A stretch of 64,000 nucleotides of DNA from Beta vulgaris subsp. vulgaris (Eukaryota > Streptophyta > Magnoliopsida > Caryophyllales > Amaranthaceae): assembly GCF_026745355.1 (NCBI RefSeq), contig NC_079209.1, forward strand, positions 14,931,894-14,995,893, in the 5' to 3' direction. Position 1 is the first letter of the stretch. The number at the start of each line of letters is the position of its first letter. A program made the translations under genes and the position numbers. A model generated the notes under the pieces. The model ran no database searches. It was not told the origin of the DNA and saw only the letters and a program-made list of their open reading frames with translations. Positions 42,946 through 53,254 of this stretch are shown here, one piece after another.

Positions 42946-43660
42946 CATCTATAATCACATTTATATAGATGAACAATATAATATAATAATAGTTATAAGT
43001 ATAATGTACATTATACTTATAGCTATTATTATATTTATCTAAAAGAAAGACTAAATAATGGGTTATAATTCATTTAATATATATATATATATATATATTC
43101 ATGAGTTGTAAAATTATATTGTAAATGGATCTTGTTTTGAAGCATATTCGAAGCACTCTCCAATGGTAAAAGAATTTCTAATGTTTTGATTTATGTTGGA
43201 AAACTTATATTCAATTTACATAATATAATAATTTAGATTGTTTATTTGAAACCAACATCTAATTTGCCCCAATCCAAACTCCTTTTATGTATTTAAATAT
43301 ATGTACGATACTATTTTCTTAAAATATCTATAAAATCAAAATAATGATATGACAATCCTCTGTGCGCGCTCTGTTTTATATGTTCTATTTTATATGTTGT
43401 AGAAATATATTGTAAATGGATCTTATTTTGAAGCATATTTCGAGCAATCTCCAATGGTATAAAAATTATAATATTTCGAAATGCGTAGCAAATATTATAT
43501 ACAATTTACATAATATAATAATTTAGGGTGTTGATTTGAAAACCAAACTCTAATGTTCGCGTATCCAAAACTCCTTATCTATACTTAAATCTATATAAAA
43601 CTCTATTTTGTAAAAAGTAAAAATTGATAACATGACAATCCTACGCGACATGTTTTATGC

Positions 43661-44340
43661 TCTCAAAATATTGAGGAGCTCTCTAAACTCTCGAAGAGTT
43701 CCTCCTTTATATATATTAAGATTAAGATTTTAAAATATGGTCAACTATCATAAAGCTTGACCATATAAATGGAAAGTATGAAGATACTTGTAGGATTTAG
43801 GAGTATATATTATATGTCACTTTTTTTTATTGGTTTAAATAATTATTATCACCCCACAAGGCCACAATTTTCTATCATAAATTAACGTTTCTTGATTCTA
43901 TACTTCTGGTTGTAACCAAGTACAGTAGCTTTTCCTATATTTTTGCTGTAAACGTAAACATCAAATATAACCATTATTTTCCAGACTCTATCTCTCTTTC
44001 TCTACATGGCATTAGCTTTCTGATCCTCATCCACGCCTCACCCTCTTTTCCTCCATGGCTCCATGGCTGGCAGCAACCCCACTCCCTCGTACCAAATCCC
44101 AAATGGCTCTGGCCTCTGAGTCTTTCACCCCTCTCGGCCCTTCACCTTCCTCAACATCCATAACACCATTATACTTCAATCTACAAACTATCTTTCCTAG
44201 AAACTTCAAGTCGAAGCTATTCTCATTCGCCACGACTTATAAACGGCTCTTACTCACATATATAAGGTTATTTATTATCTTTTGAGATAACGAGCGAATT
44301 AATATATAACAGTTGTTACTAAATATCATTGTTGCAGCTA
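43661..44340. other. Unassigned stretch with small overlapping frames
   Basis: At 44027-44285 open frames exist on both strands: a Ser/Pro-rich one on plus and an acidic/basic mixed one on minus. Neither has a domain I recognise. A pyrimidine-rich stretch just upstream could be a 5' UTR. I do not call a gene. Confidence 0.25.
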
Positions 44341-44369
44341 CTCATTAATATCATAGAGGAACTCATTAA

Positions 44370-44490
44370 TACAGTAGGGTCGTTACTTATAATTATTAGG
44401 GTTACTTTTCTTATGGGTTACTTATTAATAAATTATGGTTTACTTAAATTTTTTGGAGTTACTTATATTAATTAAAGGTGTCTTAATATA
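44370..44490 (-). repeat. Short remnant of the AGTAACC array
   Basis: About five GTTACTT cores at roughly 16-22 bp spacing (GGGTTACTTTTCTTATG, GGGTTACTTATTAATAAATT) match the reverse-strand units of the CACTA array. No surrounding CACTA or hAT ends were found. Confidence 0.6.
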
Positions 44491-44540
44491 GTTATAGTTT
44501 GTCTTTCACGTAATGACATGTAACCAACCGAAAAAAGACT

Positions 44541-44936
44541 TGTTGTAAAAGTTAACTAGTTATTAGGCCCGGGCTATGCCCCGGGTAAGAAAAAATTTCA
44601 TTTATTAATATAACACTTTATGATAATAACACTAAATACAACTTAGTCTAGTGGTTAAGACTTTAGTATATGTACTTGAGGTCTTGGGATCAAATCCTAT
44701 ACTATGCAATTTCTAAATTTTTTTAATGTACATGGATTACATGAACTAAAACTCCCTAGCGAGAGCGCTACGTGGCACATAGACGTTCTTTCGCACGCCT
44801 TTTAATATATTTGTATAGATAGATCATACCTACAGGTATTATTGTAACTCTACATTAGGTTGTAATACTCTTCCTATCGTATATATATATAGAATGCCAA
44901 GGCTCCTATGGGGGGTGAGCCGTATTCATTCTCACA
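44541..44936 (+). repeat. 5' LTR of the copia element, containing a Helitron
   Basis: It starts TGTTGTAAAAGTTAA and ends CTCACA directly before the primer site. TATATATATATAGAATGCC near 44880 is a plausible TATA box. The stretch 44556-44819 is a Helitron insertion, so the original LTR was only about 130 bp. Confidence 0.75.
44556..44819 (-). mobile_element. Short non-autonomous Helitron with antisense tRNA-like segment
   Basis: On the minus strand it begins TCTATACAAATATATTAAAA (from 44819) and ends at CTAG (44559-44556), flanked by A and T. Eleven bases before the end is a strong hairpin with two CCCGGG arms around GCATAG. On the plus strand it carries an A-box-like TAGTCTAGTGGTTAAGA (44644-44660) and a B-box-like GGATCAAATCC (44688-44698). 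It lies within the copia LTR. Confidence 0.82.
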
Positions 44937-45169
44937 TGGTATCAAGAGCCATAGAAATTAATTAACTCTAAATTCAAGCCTTCATTTTTTTCCCCAAATT
45001 AATTTCTCTCTCCTGTATTACGTTCTCCACCTTCCTTCTCTCTGTCTCACACTATGGAATCCCCTGCATCATAATCAGAGGCCACCGGCAGCCCTGCCGC
45101 CACTGCTCCGCCAGTCACCGTCGAGGGTTCTCTCCCTCCGGCCTCTGCCTCCCCCTCTTTTGGGTCGAT

Positions 45170-46985
45170 TTGTGCTCCTCTCTCACATCTGTCCGCTGCT
45201 GTATCGATACCACCATGGTCAGCAACCATGTTATGCCTGCTACGTTCAGTTGGACGCCCCCTGCTCGGTTGGAAGTGGGTCAATCTAGTTACTCACAGCC
45301 ATCAGCCCAGCCTTCGATTGTGCCCTTTGCGGGTTCCACCTTCGTGCGCGAACCATCGTTTTCGCCAGGTTTTGAAGCACCTCCTGCTGATGCAAATTTT
45401 TATGGTTGTAATCCTCTTTCTTCTAATCTTGCTTCGCTTCAAGCAAATACGGTATTCTCTGCACCCAATGTTAAAAATATAGTCACCACTATTTTGAATG
45501 TTGTTGAGGATTATCTTCCATGGCGTACTCAATTTGAAGCGTTTCTTGTATCAAATAGCTTATTGGGAATGATTGATCGCACTATCCCGATGCCTCCTAT
45601 GTATGCTTATGATTCCATAGGTCGTGAAATTATGAATTCTGATTATTTTACCTGGTCAAAGATTGATCAAACTGTTCGGTCTTGGCTATTTGCTACATTG
45701 TCTAAAGAATTATTGGTTGAGGTCCATGATTTAAAATTTTCGGCACTCATATGGGAGAGACTACAAAACCGTTTTATGTCTGCCAGCCTTGCTCGATCAA
45801 TGGAACTTAAACGAATGCTCACAACTACTGAAAAATCTGAATCCCAAACTATGGAGCAATATCTTCATGACATAAAATTGATTTCTAATTCCCTAGCTGC
45901 TATTAACTCACCAGTTTCGCACTCTGATCTTATTCAGCATACTATTCTTGGTGTGGTTGGTGATGATTATGAGTCCTTTATCACAGTTATCACTCATTAT
46001 CCCGGTGAACATACATTTGATGATTTGCGTTCTAAGTTGTTAGTTCAGGAACAACGAGTTCGATCTCGCCGTGAAGGTTTGACCACTCCTTCTCAACATC
46101 AAGCTTTTGGTGTTCAGACTAGTTATGCAACAACTAGTACTTGTACTGGTAATTCCTCCACTCAACCACAACCACGATCTAATAATAACAACAATCGCAA
46201 CTATAATAATGGTCGAGGAGGTCGTAACCATATATTTCGAGGACAAGGTCGTGGCAATCGCAATCAACAATCCGGGAGTATGCAAACCTAACCCTCCAAC
46301 CAAACACAATCTAGGGTCAGGTCTGGCATTTAGTAAGTCGGTTTTGTCATCTAATAACACTGTTACTCTTTCTTCGTTTGTTTCTCATGACTTGTCTACA
46401 GGAACATCCTTAGTGGAGGGGGTGAATGGTTCTAATCCTCCTATAGTGTGTCAAATTTGCTATCATCCTGGTCATTCTGCTCAAACTTGTTCTTCTCGTT
46501 ATACTCCTCAATCTGCACCTGCTCTAGTTGCTATGCCCATGGGCGAAACTAACGAGTCTTTATGGTATCCCGACTCGGGTGCCTCTTCTCACATGACCAA
46601 TAATGAAGGTATTTTGTTTTCTAAATCCAAATATGTTGGTCCTACACAAGTTACGATTGCAAATGGAACTAATCTTCCTATCGTTAATATTGGTGTTGCT
46701 TCATTGAACTCGTTTGTTCGCCCCCTTCAACTCAAATCTGTTTTACATGTTCCTAATTTGCAATATAATTTATTATCCATTCAAAAACTTTATGAGGATA
46801 ACAATTGCACTGTTAATTTTGATAAAAATTCTTTTTTTGTTAAGGATCTCACTTCGGGGGCAATACTTCTTCAAGCCACCAATAGCGGTCGTGTCTATCC
46901 TTTTCACAACATCTCTACATCCAAGTCTTTTGTTGCCCTTCGTACTTCTACTGGCCCAATTTGGCATCAGCATCTAGGACATTAA
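45170..46985 (+). pseudogene. Copia gag, zinc knuckle and protease, one frame break
   Basis: The first frame (45170-46291, 373 residues) has the gag core: DYLPWRTQFEAFLVSNSLLG, WLFATLSKELLVEVHD, LKRMLTTTEKSESQTMEQYL, then an Asn/Arg/Gly-rich tail. A stop at 46289 follows, and a second frame to 46985 carries the zinc knuckle CQICYHPGHSAQTC, the protease active site WYPDSGASSHMT and the GAG-pre-integrase end IWHQHLGH. Gag forms particles and protease processes the polyprotein. A true start could be a little upstream of or within the first frame, since the N-terminal Ser/Pro-rich part is not conserved. Confidence 0.82.
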
Positions 46986-48567
46986 GGTGATAGAGTCTTA
47001 CATACTCTTAGCAAAAATAAGGCCATTGCTACTGCCACTAGTTTTGTGCATGATTGTGTCTGTTGCAAACTAGGAAAATCTAAACGTTTGTCGTTTAAGG
47101 ATGTAATTCACACTTTTGATAAACCCTTGCAACTTATTCATTCCGATGTATGGCAATCTCCCTTTCAATCCAATCTTGGGTATCGTTATTAGCTTTGTTG
47201 ACGATTATTCTCCTTTCACTTAGATTTATCCTATGAAATATAAATCAGAGGTTTTTGGTCACTTTCTTAATTTCAAGCACTTCGTTGAAAATTTATTTGA
47301 TCCTAAACTTAAATATTTTCAAAGTGTGGTGGAAGGGAATTTGACAATCGTAAATTCATTGATGACTTTCTGAAAGCAGGAGTTCATTTTCGCAAATCAT
47401 GTCCTGATACCCAACAACAAAACGGTGTCGCAGAAAGAAAACATGGGCATCTTCTAGAAATGGCACGTACTTTGCTTATTCAAGAAAACTTGCCACTCTG
47501 TTTTTGGGTAGATGCCATATATACTGCCACCTACATAATAAACAGATTGCCTACTCCTATTTGGCAAGGTGTATCTCCTTTTGAAAAACTCTTTTCCGAA
47601 TCTCCCAATTATTCTTTCTTACGTGTTTTTGGGTGTGAATATTTTCCTAATCTTCCGGAAAAACCCTCTAATAAACTTTCCTGAGTGGCGTAATGTTATG
47701 GCCGACGAGTTTAATGCACTTATTGCTAATCACACTTGGGACTTAGTTCCGTTTGACGAATCTAAAAATATTGTGGGCTCAAAATGGATTTATAAAACTA
47801 AATATAATTCTGATGGAACAATTGAGAGGAAGAAGGCTCGTTTAGTCGCTCAGGGTTACAACCAACAAGCTGGTATAGATTATGATGAAATATTTAGTCC
47901 TATTGTGAGACCTACCACTGTTCGATTAGTTCTCTCCTTGGCTATTTCCTTTGGCTGGCCTATTCGTCAATTAGACGTCAAAAATGCATTCTTATACATG
48001 GTTTCCTAACCGAAGAGGTCTACATGAAACAACCTCCTGGTTTTTCTCATCCTCAGTATCCACATCATATTTGTCATCTTAAGAAGGCTATCTATGGTCT
48101 CAAACAATCCCCTCGTGCTTGGTTTCATCGTTTTAGCAGTTTCTTACTCCAACAGGGCTTCTTTTATTGTCAGGCTGACACTTCCATGTTTATCTTTCGT
48201 CGTGGCACAGATCTTCTCTATCTTCTCTTATATGTCGATGATATCATTGTTACTGGTAATTCCTCTTCTCTAGTTCATCGCTTTATCTCTATTCTTGCCA
48301 CACAATTTGCTATGAAGGACTTGGGGGATCTTCATTACTTTCTTGGCATTCAGGTAGTGCGTACGTCCAAGGGTTTATTTCTGTCTCAACAAAAATATAT
48401 TCATGACTTGCTTCCTAAGTTTCATTTACATACAGCGAAACCCGTGTGCACTCCCCTTCCATCTAGAACCACACTTTCCTTGACTGATGGTGACCTTCTT
48501 GCCGATGCGTCTGAGTTCAGACAAATGGTAGGAGCCTTGCAGTACTTGACTATGACTCGCCTGGATC
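46986..48567 (+). pseudogene. Copia integrase and RT, deleted and truncated
   Basis: Integrase starts with a CVCCKLGKSKRLSF zinc-binding part and LIHSDVW (first catalytic Asp). Stops crowd 47190-47330, then GVAERKHGHLLEMARTLL (Glu region) and [12 protein letters not shown] follow. At about 47684 the frame jumps to [20 protein letters not shown], the start of RT, so the integrase tail is deleted. RT has [29 protein letters not shown] (then a frameshift near 47993), YGLKQSPRAWF and the catalytic YVDD at 48231-48242, plus LGDLHYFLGIQVVRTSKGLF. It ends early in RNase H at 48567. Confidence 0.85.
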
Positions 48568-50998
48568 TGTAATACCCCGAACCATAAACTCGTTTTATTA
48601 ATTACTAATTATGTTTATTAGCATAATTACGTCCTAAAATTTTTCGAAATTATTATGGAGAAAGTTATTTTATAAAACAAGTATATTCATACTACTTTAA
48701 TGATATTTATTATGATAAATGATTTTATTTACAATATAGTTTATGACTTCAATATTATAGATACAAGTCAAAGTAAATAGCAAAGTTTAACTTTTTGACA
48801 TTCAAAGAAAATGAGAAAGAAAAAGGAATGAAGGGAATTGTTGTTCAGCTTTCCCCAAACCCACGGTCAACACCCACCACCTACCTCCTTGTCCCCTACA
48901 TTAATCTTCCTTAATTGAACCACCATTCATCATCTTTCCACCTCCTTTCTTGTCTGATAAAACTCAACTATAAGAATGCATGTACTAAGCCTTGGAAATC
49001 ACAAGTTCAACAACACAAAAACCAGAAAATTTCTTCTTCTCTCACTCCTCTTTCTTCACGGCACCAACCCACCAACACCGTGCACCACTGCTTGGTGCGC
49101 CGCACAACCACCACCAGCGCAGCACCGGAGCACTGCCCAGATGTGCTGCACTACTGCAGCTCCACCGCGACGCACCCCCCCCCCCCCCCGCGTGTTTTCT
49201 CTCACCTTGGTTCGCTGCTGCTGGTTCTGTTTCTCCACCGCTGCCGGAGCCATGCAGACCGACGGCCGACGCGAGTCTGCTGCCGTCGCCGCCGACTTCC
49301 CGTTTTGTCGCTCGCCGGAGTTCGCCGGAGCTCCTGTCCGGGTTGTTCGTCCTTGCTCCAAGAGAGCAGAGGTACTACACCCCTTTCTTTCTTTCAATTT
49401 CCCTCTAAAATTCTGATTTCAAGTTTATAATGCTAACCCACTTGTTACCCAATTGCTAATTAGTGTAGTTAGGCCCAAATGGTTAAACCAACCCAATTCA
49501 ATTGTTGCATGTGTATTATTTGGACTTAAATCAGATTTTTGTAATGTTAATTGTGTTACTTAGTTAATTGTTGGGCTATTAGAGTTTAACTAAGACTTAT
49601 TTGCCTAATTAAACTATCCACTTTATTTATTCTTTGACTTGTGGGGCTAATGAAAGACTAAATTGATTAAATTAGTTTTAATGAAGATACTTGGTCTAAT
49701 TCTTTTAATTGGGTTACTTTATTCTTATGATAAAGTTATGTTATACTAAATATTTTTAGTATAGAAAATGGTTATAAATGATTTATGTTAAATAATTTTC
49801 ATTAAGCAATGATTGATGGCATTTCTAAAACAAAATGTTTTAAGTATTACAAATCAAAGAGATTTAATTGAATCGACCTATTAATCTCTTACTTAGTTTC
49901 GTCTGAATAATTAAATCATAGGTTATTAGGACATTATGGAGTTATGAAATTGAAGAATAATTTGGTTGTTTAGTGGATGATTTCTGATTATGGGTCATGC
50001 TGTTATAATTTTGAGGGGGATACATGTATGACGATTCTTGGAAGCTAGTTATGGCGATACTTAAGGAGTAAGAAAGGGAATAACGTTCGAGGTAACCTTT
50101 CATGTCCAGCAAATATGTGTATGCCCGTATATGTTATATGTGATGTTTTATATATGCTCTTGCACATGAATACGAATATGTGATGATGATTATGTGATAT
50201 GATTATGTGATCTGATTATGTTTTACAATGACGATGTGGCATGATGAAATATGATATGATTCAATGATGGATATGTATACTATGAGCAATGATGTTATGA
50301 TTTATGAAACCTGGTTATCATCATTTATGGGTGTTATTCGGAAATATGAACATATGCAAGTTTGTAAAAGTGGATGGTTCTGCTGGCTTGGCATTATGAA
50401 CTGAACTGGCAAATGGGCAAGTTACAGGTGGAGGAATTATGTTACGATATACGAATGAACACGGACCAAAAGGGTCATATGATAAAGTTAATGCTATGTC
50501 CAAAGCCTGTACTTGCCAATGAACTATGGTCACGCAAATGTTTCCTTGTCAACAGACTATTCAACAATGATGTTTTCTGATAGTATTTCCGAACAATTAC
50601 CAATATGATGTGATATATGTCTGTGTATGAAAATGTTTACGAACTAAAAACTGTTTTTACGGGCTGGAGTGAAGTTACTGAGTTTTCAACTCATTTTAGG
50701 TTATTTTCTGTGTTTTCTCTTTTCTCTATTTTATGAAATCAAGTCAGGTATTATAAAGATAGCTCAGGATCAGTTATGTCAAGGATGCTCCAGGAAGGCT
50801 GAGTTGAAGCGACTTTGTATATATTTGGGATTATCTAGAATACTCTGTAATTATGGGTAGTATCTATTGCTTAATGATGTTCATTTGTTTGTTTAAGAGG
50901 CCATTTTAGGCTGTTATTTCTTAGTGGGCCATAACCCACAGGCTTAAGTTATGCATTCGCTGACGATTAAGGTTATGTAAATTTGTCGGGGCGTTACA
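48568..50998 (+). repeat. 5' LTR, 2.43 kb
   Basis: It is bounded by TGTAATACC and GCGTTACA. It contains a C-run at about 49175-49189 and GC-rich sequence to 49370 with open frames on both strands. These frames are shared by both LTR copies and are not called as genes. The ACTATAAGA near 48969 is a candidate TATA box. Confidence 0.88.
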
Positions 50999-51563
50999 GA
51001 GTGGTATCAGAGCGAAACCTAGCCGGAAGTGCGGAGTATTAGACTTTGCATCGCCTAGGTATGATCCTTTGGGAATTTAGATGTTGAGGAAGTTGAGGTT
51101 AATTTCGATGACTAAGAAATGATAAATAGAGCTTGAGATATGAGGAATAGGATTGTGGATGCCATTTTAGAGTTTAAGTGGTTAATCATGGACCTAGTTG
51201 GTCTTAAGTTATATGATTATATGATTGTTATGAAGCACGTAATGTTAGGTGATTTTTAATAGTGTTTGATTGATTTTAACTTATACGATTTGAGTTATCA
51301 AAAGGCTTTCAAACGAGATCTCACAAAATGTTTTAGTTAGAATTCATTGCCACTAAGTTTGCCCCTTTTGTTTTCTTTGCTCCTCGATTTCGCGAGTCGA
51401 GTTGAAGTAGAGACACAAAAGATGATGGCGGAATGGAGGCTGAATGTCTAACGAAGCCATGAAGGCTTGAGATCTTGGTCTTGTTAAATGAATTTAACTT
51501 GTTGTTTAATTGACTAACTTATTGCAAGTTTCGAGGACGAAACTTTTTCTAAGGGGGTGAGGA

Positions 51564-52214
51564 TGTAATACCCCGAACCTTAAACTCGTTTTATTAATTA
51601 CTAATTATGTTTATTAGCATAATTACGTCCTAAAATTTTTCGAAATTATTATGGAGAAAGTTATTTTATAAAACAAGTATATTCATACTACTTTAATGAT
51701 ATTTATTATGATAAATGATTTTATTTACAATATAGTTTATGACTTCAATATTATAGATACAAGTCAAAGTAAATAGCAAAGTTTAACTTTTTGACATTCA
51801 AAGAAAATGAGAAAGAAAAAGGAATGAAGGGAATTGTTGTTCAGCTTTCCCCAAACCCACGGTCAACACCCACCACCTACCTCCTTGTCCCCTACATTAA
51901 TCTTCCTTAATTGAACCACCATTCATCATCTTTCCACCTCCTTTCTTGTCTGATAAAACTCAACTATAAGAACGCATGCACTAAGCCTTGGAAATCACAA
52001 GTTCAACAACACAAAAACCAGAAAATTTCTTCTTCTCTCACTCCTCTTTCTTCACGGCACCAACCCACCAACACCGGTGCACCACCTGCTTGGTGCGCCG
52101 CACAACCACCACCAGCGCAGCACCGGAGCACTGCCCAGATGCGCTGCACTACTGCAGCTCCACCGCGACGCACCCCCCCCCCCCGCGTGTTTTCTCTCAC
52201 CTTGGTTCGCTGCT
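51564..52214 (+). repeat. 3' LTR, truncated to 651 bp
   Basis: It is collinear with 48568-49215. Visible differences include the C-run length, GTGCACCACTG versus GGTGCACCACCTG and a few single bases. It ends abruptly after TTGGTTCGCTGCT. Confidence 0.9.
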
Positions 52215-53089
52215 AATATCATATATTTTCACTTAATATAAATAATAATGAATTGTTGGGGCCAAGCGATTTTCGGGATTATTTGATAGTTAGATTCTTT
52301 GGTACAAAACTTTTGGTTGAAAAAAATGGCATTTCATCACAAGTATGAGTTGTAGTTTGATTATTGGATAATGACTAGCATATTAAGGAATTAAGAGTTT
52401 AAGACATCTAAAAAGCATTTTGGTAGGAATGGGAGCGACAATCCAATAAATGGTGGTGCTTCGATTTTCTTTTTCCTAATTGTATTAGCAGAAAAAGATT
52501 TAAGTCATTTTATTTATATTATATACACATATAAAACATCATATTATAATTTAATCTCATTGTTAAGCTATTATTATCTTTCTTTCGTTTTCAGTTGTTA
52601 TATATAATTAGATTCTCCCTTCTTACTACTACTTAGAAACCCTAATTCTCCCAATTTCTCCCAATTTCCTCAATTTTCCTCATTTCATTGAAGCTGAAGC
52701 TCTCATCCTCAACCTCGGAGCGAGTAGTAGTATTAGTTAGAAAACTCGGAGCGAGTGCACTCGTCCGAGTTCGTAGAGGAGAAACAGGTGAACCCAGATC
52801 AAAAATAGGCTTGTTGTTGCTGGTAAATGAAAATCTGGAACAATGTGAGTGAATGAGGAGAGAGTTAATTAGTGAAAAGATGGAGAAGTGGGTAAGAAGG
52901 AGATGCAGAAGACGACATGAAGATTTTAGAGAGAGAAAGATTAAAAAAAAAAGATGGGGATCTCGTGAAATAAAGAGGAGAAAACAAATAATGTGAGTTG
53001 ACAAAACAAAACAAAAAAGCGGGATTTTGGGGAAACCAATTGTCAACGCCGGAAAGTTGACAATTTGGCTAGAATATCATAATGTGGTG
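52215..53089. other. Unassigned stretch, possible old 5' exon
   Basis: At 52630-52820 a pyrimidine-rich stretch with AAACCCTAATTCTCCC resembles plant 5' UTRs and is followed by CTCGGAGCGAG repeats. A 134-residue open frame on the minus strand (53046-52642) is Ser/Leu/Phe-rich and is probably the antisense of this low-complexity block. No gene is called. Confidence 0.3.
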
Positions 53090-53094
53090 TTTAT

Positions 53095-53247
53095 TGTACA
53101 AGTGTGGGAAATAATTGTGTTAACCTGTTGTAGGTTAACCTGGCATTCAATATATATAGTGTTTACAATACAGAGCTATGACTATGAAAGTACCCTTCTA
53201 CCCTTTACAATATAATATTATCCCTTTACATATAATATTATCCAATA
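53095..53247 (-). repeat. 3' LTR of the copia element
   Basis: Same length and sequence as 58336-58488, apart from about six substitutions. It adjoins the polypurine tract. Confidence 0.93.
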
Positions 53248-53254
53248 CACCCCC

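Larger units (their letters stand above)
41240..43660. repeat. Dispersed repeat of ~270 bp, one tandem pair plus a diverged copy
   Basis: Copies at about 43109-43380 and 43395-43660 share TTGTAAATGGATCTT, CAATCTCCAATGGTA-like words, TACATAATATAATAATTTAG and TGACAATCC. A more diverged copy lies at about 41245-41500. MITEs separate them (41682-42950). Confidence 0.65.
44541..48567 (+). mobile_element. Ty1/copia retrotransposon, 3'-truncated
   Basis: The 5' LTR is 44541-44936 (TGTTGTAAAAG...CTCACA), followed by the primer site TGGTATCAAGAGC (initiator tRNA-Met type). Gag, protease, integrase and RT follow in copia order. The element stops inside RNase H at LTMTRLDL, where another retroelement begins at 48568. 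No 3' LTR is present. A Helitron sits in the 5' LTR. An internal deletion at about 47684 removes the end of integrase and the linker to RT. Confidence 0.88.
48568..52214 (+). mobile_element. Non-autonomous gypsy-type (LARD-like) LTR element
   Basis: The 5' LTR, 48568-50998 (2431 bp), starts TGTAATACCCCGAA and ends GGGGCGTTACA. The primer site TGGTATCAGAGC follows at 51002. The internal region is only about 565 bp, encodes nothing recognisable, and ends in the purine-rich AAGGGGGTGAGGA. The second LTR starts at 51564 and is cut off at 52214. Its 651 bp match the first LTR with only a handful of differences. TGTAATACCCC termini with this primer site are typical of chromovirus-type gypsy LTRs. 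With no gag or pol, it must have moved with proteins supplied by a relative. Confidence 0.87.

Noticed and set aside
44644..44698. A tRNA gene on the plus strand
   Set aside because: Same reason: degenerate B-box and no cloverleaf, inside a Helitron.
48915..49430. Long overlapping frames on both strands in the 2.4-kb LTR
   Set aside because: Three plus-strand frames and one minus-strand frame are open together because of GC-rich, C-run sequence. The truncated second LTR copy changes frame by indels. Not protein coding.
52642..53046. 134-residue frame on the minus strand
   Set aside because: Antisense of an AG/TC-rich leader-like stretch, with low-complexity Ser/Leu content.
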